From assembly GCF_900104535.1 (NCBI RefSeq), contig NZ_LT629710.1, positions 1,302,001 to 1,366,000 of the forward strand: a stretch of 64,000 nucleotides of DNA, read 5' to 3'. This DNA comes from Nakamurella panacisegetis. GTDB taxonomy: Bacteria > Actinomycetota > Actinomycetes > Mycobacteriales > Nakamurellaceae. The stretch's first letter is position 1, and the number at the start of each line of letters is the position of its first letter. The translations under genes and the position numbers were made by a program. A model generated the notes under the pieces. The model was not told the DNA's origin, did not search any database, and was given only the letters and a program-made list of their open reading frames with translations. Shown here piece by piece: positions 9,416 through 18,423 of the stretch.

Positions 9416-10614
9416 AGGAAGACCTGCCCCTCGCCGCGATAGGTGGGCAGCACATCGGTGATCCGGCCGTCTTCGACGAGGTGGAATTCGTTGAGATGCT
9501 CGGCCGGCTCACCGGCCTTGGCGTGCCGGAGCCAGATCTGTTCGCCCACGGCGAGGTTCCGGGCACGGCGCCCCCGCAGTGGGGTCTGCACCTCGCCCGC
9601 GCCCTCGAGATCGACGTATTCCAGTCCCGGCGGGTCGGCGATCACCGGAAGTCGATCGGCACCCACCGGGCCGGACGCCACCCAACCACCGCCGAGCATG
9701 GTGGCCACCGAACGAGAAGGCCGCCGCACCACCGACATCACGAAGTACATGGCCGGGTGGGGGTGGAAGGCGCCGTAGTGGTCGAACAGGCCGGGGCCGA
9801 CCAGTCCGGACCCGGCCGCCAGTTCGGTGACGGCGTCCTCGGCGGTGGTCGTCTCCAGCGAGCCGGTCCCCCCGCCGTTGACGAATTCCAGGTCGGCCAC
9901 ACCGCGCACGGCGGCCACCACCAGCGCCCGCCGCTCCAGGAGCTCCGCAGCCGAACGGTGCTGCATCGCTCGCACGAGCCGCGGCCGAAGCCCGCGTCCG
10001 GCATTGCCGACCCCGGCGATCTGACCCTCGTAGGCCATCATCCCGACCAGCCGGAAGCCGGGACGAGCCGCGATCAGCCGTGCGAGGGCCTGTGCCGCAT
10101 CAGGGGTCCGGACGGGTGACCGGAGTGCCCCGGCCTTGATCGGACCCTTCCGGAACCCCGCGTCCAGTTCGATGCACACCCGGATGACATTTCGCCGCGC
10201 CGGCGGGAGAACCGCGTCGATCAGATCCAGCTGGGCCGCGTCGTCGATCATCAGCGTGACCGCCGCCGCCGCTCCCTCGTCGGCCGCGAGCTGAGCGATC
10301 CCGGCCCGATGGACGCTCGGGTATCCGACCACCAGATCACGGAAGTCCTTGCCGTACAGCCACAACGCCTCCGGCAGCGTGTAGCAGAGCAGTCCGGCGA
10401 ACCCGGGCCGCGCGAGCGTGTCGGCCAATACCTGGCGGATGCGGATCGACTTGCTGGCGATCCGGATCGGTTTGCCGGCCGCTCGGCGCCGCAGATCGTC
10501 GGCGTTCCAGTCGAGCGCGGCCCGGTCGAGCACGCCGAACGGCGGGTCAAGGTCGGCGGTGGCGGCGCGCAGGTCCGCAATGCCCGGGATCGCCGCGCCG
10601 GCTCGGATCGTCAT
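9412..10614 (-). CDS. PLP-dependent amino acid deaminase/aldolase (alanine racemase-like fold)
   Basis: A protein of 400 residues. The N-terminus has the PLP lysine in RIASKSIRIRQVL on an alanine-racemase-type barrel. Further on come CIELDAGFRKGP, MMAYEGQIAGVG and EFVNGGGTGSLETT, and the C-terminal beta domain has EHLNEFHLV. This is the family annotated as amino acid deaminase/aldolase, related to D-threonine aldolase and D-serine dehydratase. It overlaps TetR upstream and the ALO gene downstream by four bases each. Inference: cleavage or deamination of a D-hydroxy amino acid, with the oxidase acting in the same route. Confidence 0.75.
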   Translation of the reverse strand: MTIRAGAAIPGIADLRAATADLDPPFGVLDRAALDWNADDLRRRAAGKPIRIASKSIRIRQVLADTLARPGFAGLLCYTLPEALWLYGKDFRDLVVGYPSVHRAGIAQLAADEGAAAAVTLMIDDAAQLDLIDAVLPPARRNVIRVCIELDAGFRKGPIKAGALRSPVRTPDAAQALARLIAARPGFRLVGMMAYEGQIAGVGNAGRGLRPRLVRAMQHRSAAELLERRALVVAAVRGVADLEFVNGGGTGSLETTTAEDAVTELAAGSGLVGPGLFDHYGAFHPHPAMYFVMSVVRRPSRSVATMLGGGWVASGPVGADRLPVIADPPGLEYVDLEGAGEVQTPLRGRRARNLAVGEQIWLRHAKAGEPAEHLNEFHLVEDGRITDVLPTYRGEGQVFL

Positions 10615-11210
10615 GAGACGGGCCGGGCGTGCGTGGCGAAATCGGCCGCGAACGCGGCCAGGGCGGCATGGGCGGCCGCGCTGTCCCGGTCGACCAGGTA
10701 GTGCAGGGTCAGACCGTCGAGCACCGTCACCACTTGCCTCGCCAGCACTTCCTTGTCCAGGTCCCAGACGATCTGACGGATCTGTTCGAGCTGGTCGAGG
10801 GTGCCGCGCACCCCGTCCAGATAGCGGCGGTACTGGAAGCGGGCGATCTCGCTGGACCGCGGATCACGCAGCACCGCGGTGGTGATCTCGTACAACACCT
10901 GATGCAGACCCGGTTCCGCCTCCACCGCGTCCCAGTAGACCCCGAAGGCACGGGTCACTGCCTCTTCCATCGAGCCGTCCGTGCCGACCGCGTCCATGGA
11001 CGCCGAGACCTGCGCGGCCAGCAGCCCGGCGGCCACCTCGCGCAGCAGTTCGTCCCGGTTGGTGAAGCAGTAGTGGAACACGCCCTGCTTCATCCCTGCC
11101 TCGGCACAGATCGCCCTGGTCGTGGCGGCCGCGAAACCGTCACGGACGAGCACCCGCCAGGCCGCCTCCAGCAACAGTTCTCGCCGCTGCGCCACGGAAA
11201 TGCGAGGCAT
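10611..11210 (-). CDS. TetR family regulator
   Basis: A protein of 199 residues from ATG 11210, preceded by GGAAGGGA at five bases. Residues 5-55 form the TetR helix-turn-helix (RELLLEAAWRVL, FAAATTRAICAEAGMKQGVFHYCF). The remainder is a helical ligand and dimer domain. The open frame extends to 11543 without family similarity. It is the first gene of the operon with the aldolase-like, oxidase and phosphatase genes and is divergent from an MFS carrier. A palindrome in the divergent region is the likely operator, so it probably controls both sides. Confidence 0.85.
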   Translation of the reverse strand: MPRISVAQRRELLLEAAWRVLVRDGFAAATTRAICAEAGMKQGVFHYCFTNRDELLREVAAGLLAAQVSASMDAVGTDGSMEEAVTRAFGVYWDAVEAEPGLHQVLYEITTAVLRDPRSSEIARFQYRRYLDGVRGTLDQLEQIRQIVWDLDKEVLARQVVTVLDGLTLHYLVDRDSAAAHAALAAFAADFATHARPVS

Positions 11211-11333
11211 GGCGTCCCTTCCGGAACCTCGAACGGCAGGACGGCGACTGCGCGCCATGCAGGTACGCAGCCGCCGTAGTGGACCACTGTGCGGGCGCCG
11301 GGTCTCCGGCGTCAAGCGTTCACCGGAAGATTG

Positions 11334-11349
11334 TTGGTCAAGTGACCAA
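11334..11349. promoter_or_regulatory. Candidate TetR operator TTGGTCA-AG-TGACCAA
   Basis: Two perfect 7-bp arms with a two-base centre lie in the divergent region between tetR and the MFS gene, just upstream of the MFS -35 element. Position and symmetry fit a TetR-family site. Confidence 0.6.
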
Positions 11350-11367
11350 GTTGAGTCCCTCGATGTA

Positions 11368-11397
11368 TTGACGCGGTCACCGAACCACGTCGATAGT
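11368..11397 (+). promoter_or_regulatory. Promoter of the MFS gene (TTGACG, 18 bp, GATAGT)
   Basis: The -35 is 11368-11373 and the -10 is 11392-11397. The -10 ends six bases before ATG 11404, so the transcript should be leaderless. No ribosome site precedes the start, which agrees. Confidence 0.6.
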
Positions 11398-11403
11398 GAC
11401 GCA

Positions 11404-12567
11404 ATGGGGCAACTCGGACGGTCGCGGGCAGGTGTCGCCGCGGCGTTCTTCGCCCAAGGCCTGGGGTTCGCAGTGGTGCTGACCCATCTCCCGGCGGTCA
11501 AGGACCGGTACGGACTGGACGACCTGGCCATCACCGGAGTCATGTTCGCGGTGGCCGTCCTGGCCGGGCTCGGGTCGACCGCGGCCGGGGCCTTTGCCTC
11601 GCGTCGGGGCAGCGCGACGTCCCTGCGGGCGGCCCTGGTGATCGCCGCGTCCGGTCTGGCCGTCGCCGGCCTGGCCGATGACCTGGTCGTCTTCCTGATC
11701 GGGGTCGGCCTCTACGGCCTGGGCCTCGGCACGGTGGACGCGTCGGAGAACATGCAGGCCGTTGCCCTCGAGGCCCGGTACGGCCGATCGATCCTCACCT
11801 CCTTCCACGCGGCCTGGTCGGCCGGCGGCATCGTCGGGGCGCTCTACACCGCGGGCACCCATTCCTGGACACTCACCGCGGCGCTGGTGCCGACGGCCGT
11901 CGTCATCGCCGCCATCGCCCTGGGCCCGTACCTACCCGGCATCGAGGCGGCCCCGGACACCGAGGCCGCCGCCCAGCTCCCGTGGCGCCCATTGCTGCTG
12001 CTGGGGGCGGCGTTGGTGCTGTTCTACATCGCCGATTCCGCGGCGTCGTCCTGGTCGACCATCTACCTGCGTGACGGCCTGGCCGCAACCGCCGGCGTGG
12101 CCCCCCTGGCCTACGGCGCCTACCAGACGACCAGTCTGTTGTCCCGGGTGGCGGGCGACTTCCTGGTGCGCCGCAGCGGCGCGGTGACCGTGGTCCGGAT
12201 GGCCGCCGGTATCGGCGCGGTCGGCTTGCTCCTGGTCGTTCTCGCCCCCGGGCCGGCGGTGGCCATCGCCGGATTCGCCGTGCTCGGAGCCGGCCTCGCC
12301 GTGGTCGCGCCGCTCACCTTCTCGGCCGCCGGCGTGCTGGCCGGCCAGGGCACCCCGGAGGAACGCCGTCGGCGGGCCGATGTGCTGGTGGCCCGGCTGA
12401 ACCAGTTCAACTACCTGGGATTCGTGCTCGGCGGCGTACTGACCGGGCTGGTGAGTTCCGGCAGCTCGCTGCGCTGGGGCTACGTCGTGCCGCTGGTGAC
12501 GACGGCGGTTCTGGTTCTGCTGGCTCCCGCGTTCGCCGCCCGACGGGCGGTCACCACCCCGGCCTGA
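11404..12567 (+). CDS. MFS transporter
   Basis: A protein of 387 residues with about twelve hydrophobic segments and short loops. The loop after the second segment carries a small basic patch (ASRRGS), as in many major facilitator carriers. The protein resembles the FucP/YbjJ-like actinobacterial carriers with a shared core such as LIGVGLYGLGLGTVDASENMQA. ATG 11404 was chosen because it lies six bases after a good -10; the longer open frame from 11122 overlaps tetR. It is divergent from the TetR operon and may carry that operon's substrate or product. It overlaps ureD by 17 bases at the converging ends. Confidence 0.8.
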   Translation: MGQLGRSRAGVAAAFFAQGLGFAVVLTHLPAVKDRYGLDDLAITGVMFAVAVLAGLGSTAAGAFASRRGSATSLRAALVIAASGLAVAGLADDLVVFLIGVGLYGLGLGTVDASENMQAVALEARYGRSILTSFHAAWSAGGIVGALYTAGTHSWTLTAALVPTAVVIAAIALGPYLPGIEAAPDTEAAAQLPWRPLLLLGAALVLFYIADSAASSWSTIYLRDGLAATAGVAPLAYGAYQTTSLLSRVAGDFLVRRSGAVTVVRMAAGIGAVGLLLVVLAPGPAVAIAGFAVLGAGLAVVAPLTFSAAGVLAGQGTPEERRRRADVLVARLNQFNYLGFVLGGVLTGLVSSGSSLRWGYVVPLVTTAVLVLLAPAFAARRAVTTPA

Positions 12568-13282
12568 GGTGGGCGGCGCGGGCGGCGGCACTCCAGGCGA
12601 CCCACCAACCGGGCACCGGAGACCCGGCCAGTCCCGACCGCAGCACCCTGGCCACGGCACCCTCTCCGTCCAGTGCGAAGTGGTGCCCGACCGGGATGCT
12701 CGGGGCGTTCGGGACCGCCGCGCCGGCCAACGTGAGGGTGTCGATGACGCTCGCCCGTCCGGCCAGGCCCGGGAGCTCGCGGGTCGCTGGGTCGCGGAGG
12801 TCGAGATCCTCGACCAACAGCGGCCCGTCCGGGCGTTCGATCCGGTTCTGAACCCGCACCGCCCCACCGACCTGCCCACTCCGGCCCAGCACGACCGTTT
12901 CCCGGATGCACATCACGGCCCCCGCGGCCAGATCGAAACGGCTGTGCCGCAGCGTGTTCGCCCCGTCCGAGACGACGAACGGTTCGCCCGGCCAGAGCAG
13001 CATCCCGCCCGCGTCGACGGTGACCTGGACGTTCCACCAGGACGGCGCGCCGCCGGCGTCGTAGGCCACGGTCCCGGCCGTCTCCACGATCTCCAGCCAC
13101 GCCCCGGGTCCGACCCGCAGATCCAGCTCCACCCGGTCCTCGCCGAGCAGGAGCGCCGTGGTCGCCACCAGGGCCACCTTCGCCCCGGTGGCGTCCTGAC
13201 GCACCAGCCGGGGCGCCAGGTTTCCGCCCGTCATCCGCAGCCGGGATCGACCCTCGCCGGCGTCGACGCCGACGAACGTCAC
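12551..13282 (-). CDS. ureD: Urease accessory protein UreD
   Basis: A protein of 243 residues from GTG 13282, overlapping the ureG stop by four bases. Family features include [15 protein letters not shown] near the start, [29 protein letters not shown] and the segment [24 protein letters not shown]. UreD forms the UreD-UreF-UreG complex that inserts nickel and carbon dioxide into the apo-urease. It is the last gene of the urease operon, and its length is close to the compact actinobacterial form. Confidence 0.9.
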   Translation of the reverse strand: MTFVGVDAGEGRSRLRMTGGNLAPRLVRQDATGAKVALVATTALLLGEDRVELDLRVGPGAWLEIVETAGTVAYDAGGAPSWWNVQVTVDAGGMLLWPGEPFVVSDGANTLRHSRFDLAAGAVMCIRETVVLGRSGQVGGAVRVQNRIERPDGPLLVEDLDLRDPATRELPGLAGRASVIDTLTLAGAAVPNAPSIPVGHHFALDGEGAVARVLRSGLAGSPVPGWWVAWSAAARAAHLRPGW

Positions 13283-14022
13283 GCGTGGGGGTGTTCGTGA
13301 TCGTCGTGGCGGTGGCTGTGTTCGTCGTGGCGGTGGCTGTGCGGAGCCATCGGGCCCGGGTCGACCGGGACATGGTGGCCGGATCGGAACGACGTCAACA
13401 CGCTCCGCACCCAGTCCTTGAGACCCTCGATCGACTCGGCGTCGGTGCGCGACAACGCCAGTACCGGCCGTCCGTCGCGGGCCCGGCGCCCGTCGGCCAC
13501 CATCTGCGCGACGTCCACCCCGACGTACGGCGCGAGGTCGGTCTTGTTTACCACCAACAGGTCGGCCCGGCCGATACCGGGACCGCCCTTGCGGGCCACG
13601 TCGCCGCCGCCGGCCACGTCCAGGACGAAGATCTGCGCATCGACCAGGGCCGGGGAGAAGGTCGCGGTCAGGTTGTCGCCGCCGGATTCGACCAGCACCA
13701 CATCCAGTGGGGCGAAATCACTCTCCAGGTCCTCTACGGCGATCAGGTTCGCGGTCACGTCATCCCGGATGGCGGTGTGCGGGCAGGCGCCGGTCTCGAC
13801 GGCCCGGATGCGTTCCGGGTCCAGCACTCCGGCCGACCGCAGGAAGCGAGCGTCCTCGTCGGTGTAGATGTCGTTCGTGATCACCCCCAACCGCAGCTCG
13901 GCGTTCATCTCGCGGCAGATCAGCGCGATCAGCGACGACTTGCCGGTGCCGACCGGGCCGGCGACTCCGAGGCGAAGGGATCGGGTGGCGGACAGGCCGG
14001 GGACGGATTCCAGATCAGGCAC
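13279..14022 (-). CDS. ureG: Urease accessory GTPase UreG with C-terminal His-rich tail
   Basis: A protein of 247 residues from GTG 14022, with AAGG seven bases upstream; it overlaps the ureF stop by eight bases. It has the P-loop [13 protein letters not shown], the metal-binding [13 protein letters not shown], the [13 protein letters not shown] segment and [10 protein letters not shown] for guanine recognition. UreG hydrolyses GTP to drive nickel insertion into urease. The last 20 residues contain seven histidines with interspersed Asp and Glu. No ureE nickel chaperone is in the cluster, so this tail may store or hand over nickel; that is inference. Many UreG proteins that carry a His-rich segment have it at the N-terminus. 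Confidence 0.92.
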   Translation of the reverse strand: MPDLESVPGLSATRSLRLGVAGPVGTGKSSLIALICREMNAELRLGVITNDIYTDEDARFLRSAGVLDPERIRAVETGACPHTAIRDDVTANLIAVEDLESDFAPLDVVLVESGGDNLTATFSPALVDAQIFVLDVAGGGDVARKGGPGIGRADLLVVNKTDLAPYVGVDVAQMVADGRRARDGRPVLALSRTDAESIEGLKDWVRSVLTSFRSGHHVPVDPGPMAPHSHRHDEHSHRHDDHEHPHA

Positions 14023-14695
14023 GGAACAACCTTTGCGTTGTGGTGGAGTGGATCTCGGCCCACTGCTCGATGAGCGGGGCGCCGAAGGCCGGGATCTGGT
14101 CGGGTTCGGTGAGGCCGGCGACACCGGCGGCCATCCGTTCGATCACCGGCTGCGCCCCGATCACCCAGGCCGTGGCCTCCAGCGGATCGAGCGGGGCGAT
14201 CTTCAGAGCCGCGGCGGCTATCGTCTGCGCCTCGTCGTACCCGATCAGCCGGGCCAGCTGGGCCGGGTTGAGTCCGGCGCACGCGGCCGCCACCCCGAGA
14301 ACCACGGCCCGCCCCGGGCGTTCCACCGCACCCAGGGCGATCACTGCGCGGTGGCGCGGCCAGAGCCGGGCGACCAGCCGCTGGTAGCCCCGACCGAGCA
14401 GGACGGACGTCTCGCGCAGGGCCGGGCTGATGGTCCGGGCCCGCCAGGCCCGGTCGACGCCCCTCAGCCCTGGGGTCGGGTCGGCGCCGAGCGCCCGATG
14501 ACGCGCCACCACCGCCGCACCGGCCTCGACCGCGGTCACCGTCGTCAACCGAGCCCGGATGTAGGCCGGTACGTCTGCCGGCGGCAGGCCGGCGTTGATC
14601 GCCGGTTCCAGCCCGGCCGACTGGGTGTGGGCGCCGGTCGGCAGCCGGGCGTCGGAGAGCAGCATCAACATCAGTTCGGCCGGTCCGTCCGGCAT
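14015..14695 (-). CDS. ureF: Urease accessory protein UreF
   Basis: A protein of 226 residues starting one base inside the ureC stop (TGATG). The all-helical UreF pattern is clear: [24 protein letters not shown] at the start, [13 protein letters not shown] in the middle, and [24 protein letters not shown] toward the C-terminus. UreF bridges UreD and UreG in the activation complex and gates the UreG GTPase. Gene order ureABCFGD without ureE is that known from mycobacteria. Confidence 0.9.
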   Translation of the reverse strand: MPDGPAELMLMLLSDARLPTGAHTQSAGLEPAINAGLPPADVPAYIRARLTTVTAVEAGAAVVARHRALGADPTPGLRGVDRAWRARTISPALRETSVLLGRGYQRLVARLWPRHRAVIALGAVERPGRAVVLGVAAACAGLNPAQLARLIGYDEAQTIAAAALKIAPLDPLEATAWVIGAQPVIERMAAGVAGLTEPDQIPAFGAPLIEQWAEIHSTTTQRLFRA

Positions 14696-16398
14696 CAGAA
14701 CATCGAGTAGAGCTGGGCCAGCGGCAGGACGGACGCCGGAGCGGGTTCGATGAGCTCCCCGTCGACCTTGATCGCGAACGTCTCCGGATTGATGTCGATG
14801 TCCGGGAGGGCGTCGTTGTTGATCATCTGGGCCTTGCCGACCTCACGCGTCGGGCGGACCGCGACCAGATCCCGGCGCAGTCCGAGCCGAGTGGCCAGAC
14901 CGTCTTCGACCGCGGCCGGCGCGACGAAGGACACCGACAGGTCGGCCCCGATGGCGTCGCCGAACGATGGGCGCATCAGCACCGGTTGCGGGGTCGGGAT
15001 GGACGCGTTCGGGTCACCAAGGGCGCCCCACGCGATGGCGCCGCCTTTGATGACGATCGACGGGCGGACGCCGAAGAACTTCGGCTCCCACAACACCAGG
15101 TCGGCCAGCTTGCCGACCTCGACGCTGCCGATCTCGTGGTCGACGCCGTGCGAGATCGCCGGGTTGATGGTGTATTTCGCGATGTACCGCTTGGCCCGGA
15201 AGTTGTCCGCCGGTTGGGAGCCGCCGATGTCGCCGCGCCGCAACTTCATCACGTGGGCCACCTGCCAGGTCCGGGTGACGACCTCGCCGATGCGGCCCAT
15301 GGCCTGCGCGTCGGAGGAGGTCATCGAGATCGCACCCATGTCGTGGAGGACGTCCTCGGCGGCGATGGTCGTGGCCCGGATCCGGGACTCGGCGAACGCG
15401 AGGTCCTCCGGGACCGCCGGGTTCAGGTGATGGCAGACCATCAACATGTCCAGGTGCTCGGCCACGGTGTTGACCGTGTGGGGCAGTGTCGGGTTGGTCG
15501 ACCCGGGGAGCACCATCGGCAGCCCGGCCAGCTTCAGGATGTCCGGGGCGTGGCCGCCCCCGGCCCCCTCGACGTGGAACGCCGACAGGGACCGGCCGGC
15601 GATGGCGTCGATGGTCGACTGCACGTACCCGGACTCGTTGAGCGAGTCCGAGTGCAAGGCAACCTGCAAACCCCACTCGGCCGCGCCGCGCAGCGCCGCG
15701 TCGATCGCGGCCGGGGTGGAGCCCCAGTCCTCGTGCACCTTGTAGCCGCCGGCCCCGGCCAGCGCCTGCTCGGCCAGGCCGGCCGTCGACACCGTGTTGC
15801 CCTTGCCCAGCAGCAACACGTTGACCGGCAACGCATCCAGGGCGCGATGCATCTTCTCCAGATGCCAGGCGCCGGGGGTGACGGTGGTGGCCTTGCTGCC
15901 CTCGCTGGGGCCGGTGCCGCCGCCCCCGATGGTCGTCAGCCCGGTGGCCAGGGCCTCGTGGATCTGCGACGGGGAGAGCAGGTGCACGTGCGAGTCGAAG
16001 CCGCCGGCGGTGAGGATCTTGCCCTCGCCGGAGATGACGTCGGTCGATGGCCCGATGTGCAGATCCGGGTGCACTCCGTCGGCCACATCCGGGTTGCCGG
16101 AACGGCCGAGGGCCACGATGCGGCCGTCGCGGACCCCGACATCGGCCCGGACGACGCCCCAGTGGTCGAGCACGATGGCGTTGGTGATGACGGTGTCGAC
16201 GGCGCCCTGGGCCCGGGTCGTGCTGCCCTGGGCCATCGACTCCCGGATGGACTTGCCGCCGCCGAAGACGGCCTCGTCGCCGCCCGCGGTGTAGTCCTTC
16301 TCGATCTCGATCCACAGGTCGGTGTCGCCCAGGCGCACTTGGTCGCCGACCGTCGGGCCGTACAGCGCGGCGTATTCGGCGCGGGAGATCTCGACCAT
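14695..16398 (-). CDS. ureC: Urease alpha subunit UreC
   Basis: A full-length catalytic subunit of 567 residues. The metal site is intact: HVHLLSPSQ, the carbamylated-lysine segment [28 protein letters not shown], and [13 protein letters not shown]. The mobile flap has [10 protein letters not shown] with the catalytic Cys-His pair. It hydrolyses urea to ammonia and carbamate in the cytoplasm with two nickel ions. It overlaps ureB by one base upstream and ureF by one base downstream. In this operon it consumes the urea released by allantoicase and the following step. Confidence 0.97.
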   Translation of the reverse strand: MVEISRAEYAALYGPTVGDQVRLGDTDLWIEIEKDYTAGGDEAVFGGGKSIRESMAQGSTTRAQGAVDTVITNAIVLDHWGVVRADVGVRDGRIVALGRSGNPDVADGVHPDLHIGPSTDVISGEGKILTAGGFDSHVHLLSPSQIHEALATGLTTIGGGGTGPSEGSKATTVTPGAWHLEKMHRALDALPVNVLLLGKGNTVSTAGLAEQALAGAGGYKVHEDWGSTPAAIDAALRGAAEWGLQVALHSDSLNESGYVQSTIDAIAGRSLSAFHVEGAGGGHAPDILKLAGLPMVLPGSTNPTLPHTVNTVAEHLDMLMVCHHLNPAVPEDLAFAESRIRATTIAAEDVLHDMGAISMTSSDAQAMGRIGEVVTRTWQVAHVMKLRRGDIGGSQPADNFRAKRYIAKYTINPAISHGVDHEIGSVEVGKLADLVLWEPKFFGVRPSIVIKGGAIAWGALGDPNASIPTPQPVLMRPSFGDAIGADLSVSFVAPAAVEDGLATRLGLRRDLVAVRPTREVGKAQMINNDALPDIDINPETFAIKVDGELIEPAPASVLPLAQLYSMF

Positions 16399-16733
16399 CA
16401 GAGCACCCCGCCGTCGGTCTTGATCTGGATTCCCGGAATGCGGCGCAATCCCCGGAAGGCCACCGCGGCAACGTCTCTGGAGGCGCCGGGCTCGAACCGG
16501 CGGGACGTTCCGGACGGAATGTCCAGCCGGAACCCGTGCGCGGCCGTTCGGTCGAACTCCAGTGCGGAGTTCGCGTCCGGCAGGTGCAGGTGCGAGCCGA
16601 TCTGGATCGGGCGGTCGCCGGTGTTGACGATGTGCAGTGAGATCCGTTCAGAGTCCGTGCGGTCGCCGTTCAGCACGACGGTGCCGTCGGCCGTGCGGAT
16701 GGCCCCTGGGCCGGTGCTGCTTCCCGATGCCAT
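16398..16733 (-). CDS. ureB: Urease beta subunit UreB
   Basis: A protein of 111 residues, the usual length for a separate beta subunit. It contains the family core [30 protein letters not shown], the segment [19 protein letters not shown], and GLRRIPGIQ near the end. It packs against UreA and UreC in the (ABC)3 holoenzyme and has no catalytic residues. It starts nine bases after the ureA stop. Confidence 0.95.
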   Translation of the reverse strand: MASGSSTGPGAIRTADGTVVLNGDRTDSERISLHIVNTGDRPIQIGSHLHLPDANSALEFDRTAAHGFRLDIPSGTSRRFEPGASRDVAAVAFRGLRRIPGIQIKTDGGVL

Positions 16734-16742
16734 GGTGGCTCC

Positions 16743-17045
<303 letters not shown>

Positions 17046-17136
17046 CTGGAACGTGCCTCCTGGTCTCGGGCGGGCCGTGCAGCGCGCCCCGCCGCTCTCG
17101 GCTCGCCGCACCTCCCCGCTTCTGCGAACGACGTCG

Positions 17137-18423
17137 TCACGATCTTCCCCCGGGCGGGGCGCCGCGCACGAGGTACCGCTCGACGACGGCGCGGTCGATC
17201 CCGGCCACGGCCAGCATCTCCTCCGGCCGGACGGCCCCACAGGCCAGCGCGGCGGCCAGATGCCGGGCGAGCGCGAACGCGGTGGCCGGCTCGTCCAGCA
17301 CGCCGCCGGCACCGGGCTCCTGGCGGTGGTAGTCACCGAGCCGGACGGCCGCCTCGGCCCAACCGTCGCGAAAGAAGGAGAACGTGGCCGCGAACCGCGA
17401 CGGCAGCTGCGCCGCGTGCAGGTCCCAGCCCTGGAAGATGCCCTGCCGCAACGCCCGGAGCACCCCGTCGGCGTGGGTCGCCCACCGCTGCCCGACCACG
17501 TCGGGCGGGCCGACCGGCACCTTGTTGTCCGAGCCGTCGGAGACCCGGACACCCGTCTCGGCGGCCGCGAGCATCATCAGTGATTTGGCGAAATCGGCCA
17601 CCGGATGACGCAGATTCTGGTGCGCCCCGAGGATTCCCAGACTGGCCGTGTAGTCATACGTACCGAAGTGCAAACCGGAGACCCGGCCGTCCGCCGCGTG
17701 GATCATCTGGGCCACCGGGACCGTGCCGTCGGCGCCGAGCACGGTCTGGGGAGTCTCCACCTGGATCTCGAAGCGCAACGTCCCCGGCTCGAGCGAGTGG
17801 GCGATCTCCAACTGGGCCAGGACGGCCACGAAGACGCCGATCTGGGCCAGGGAGGTGACCTTCGGGAGGGTGACGACGAAGCCGGCCCGCAGCGGTCCGG
17901 CCGACAGCACGGCGCCCAGGAACAGGTCCAGGGTGCGCAACCCCCGCTGTCGGGTGGCTCCGGCCAGGCTCCGGATCCGCAGGCCCCACGATCGCGGCAT
18001 CGGCTCGGCAGCAACGATTCCCGCCGCCCGGACGGCGTGGTCGTCCTCGTCCAGGTCGTCGGCCACGGTGCCCCGGTGGGCCCGGAAGCCGTCCTCGAAA
18101 TCGATCCGCAGATCCTCGATCGGCTCGGTGACGAGTTTGGCCCTGGTCAGCGCGTCGAGCTCGTCCGGTACGCCGGCCAACCCGGCCAGCAGGTCCTGCC
18201 ACTGCGCCGCATGCTCGTCGAGGGCTGCCACCGCTGCGCCGCCCCATCCGCGGACGACGCCCGGCACGAACCGCGACACCGGGATGTAGACGGTGTGCAC
18301 ACATCCCGGGGCGGGCGGCCCGGGATAGGCGGCCGCGTAGCTGATGTCGTCCGGAACAAGGGCGTCGTCCCAGCGGGCCAACAGCTCTGGGGCGAGCACC
18401 CCGACCTCAGGGAATGAGGTCAT
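17137..18423 (-). CDS. DUF6986 family HpcH/HpaI-like aldolase of unknown function
   Basis: A protein of 428 residues overlapping the aceB stop by 17 bases. It has the TIM-barrel pattern of the HpcH/HpaI/citrate-lyase-beta superfamily: [10 protein letters not shown] with acidic metal-site residues, [66 protein letters not shown], and [20 protein letters not shown]. The reaction is not known to me. It is tightly coupled to malate synthase inside a ureide-degradation operon that has no recognised ureidoglycolate lyase. A lyase step yielding or using glyoxylate is therefore a reasonable hypothesis, and only that. Confidence 0.75.
   Translation of the reverse strand: MTSFPEVGVLAPELLARWDDALVPDDISYAAAYPGPPAPGCVHTVYIPVSRFVPGVVRGWGGAAVAALDEHAAQWQDLLAGLAGVPDELDALTRAKLVTEPIEDLRIDFEDGFRAHRGTVADDLDEDDHAVRAAGIVAAEPMPRSWGLRIRSLAGATRQRGLRTLDLFLGAVLSAGPLRAGFVVTLPKVTSLAQIGVFVAVLAQLEIAHSLEPGTLRFEIQVETPQTVLGADGTVPVAQMIHAADGRVSGLHFGTYDYTASLGILGAHQNLRHPVADFAKSLMMLAAAETGVRVSDGSDNKVPVGPPDVVGQRWATHADGVLRALRQGIFQGWDLHAAQLPSRFAATFSFFRDGWAEAAVRLGDYHRQEPGAGGVLDEPATAFALARHLAAALACGAVRPEEMLAVAGIDRAVVERYLVRGAPPGGRS

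Noticed and set aside
11211-11403. A longer MFS start upstream of 11404
   Set aside because: It would overlap the tetR gene and cross the promoter and operator; the ATG at 11404 follows a good -10 element.
17046-17552. A 269-residue UreA with a long N-terminal extension
   Set aside because: UreA is 100 residues, ATG 17045 has AGGAGG upstream, and the extension is a shadow of the DUF6986 gene.
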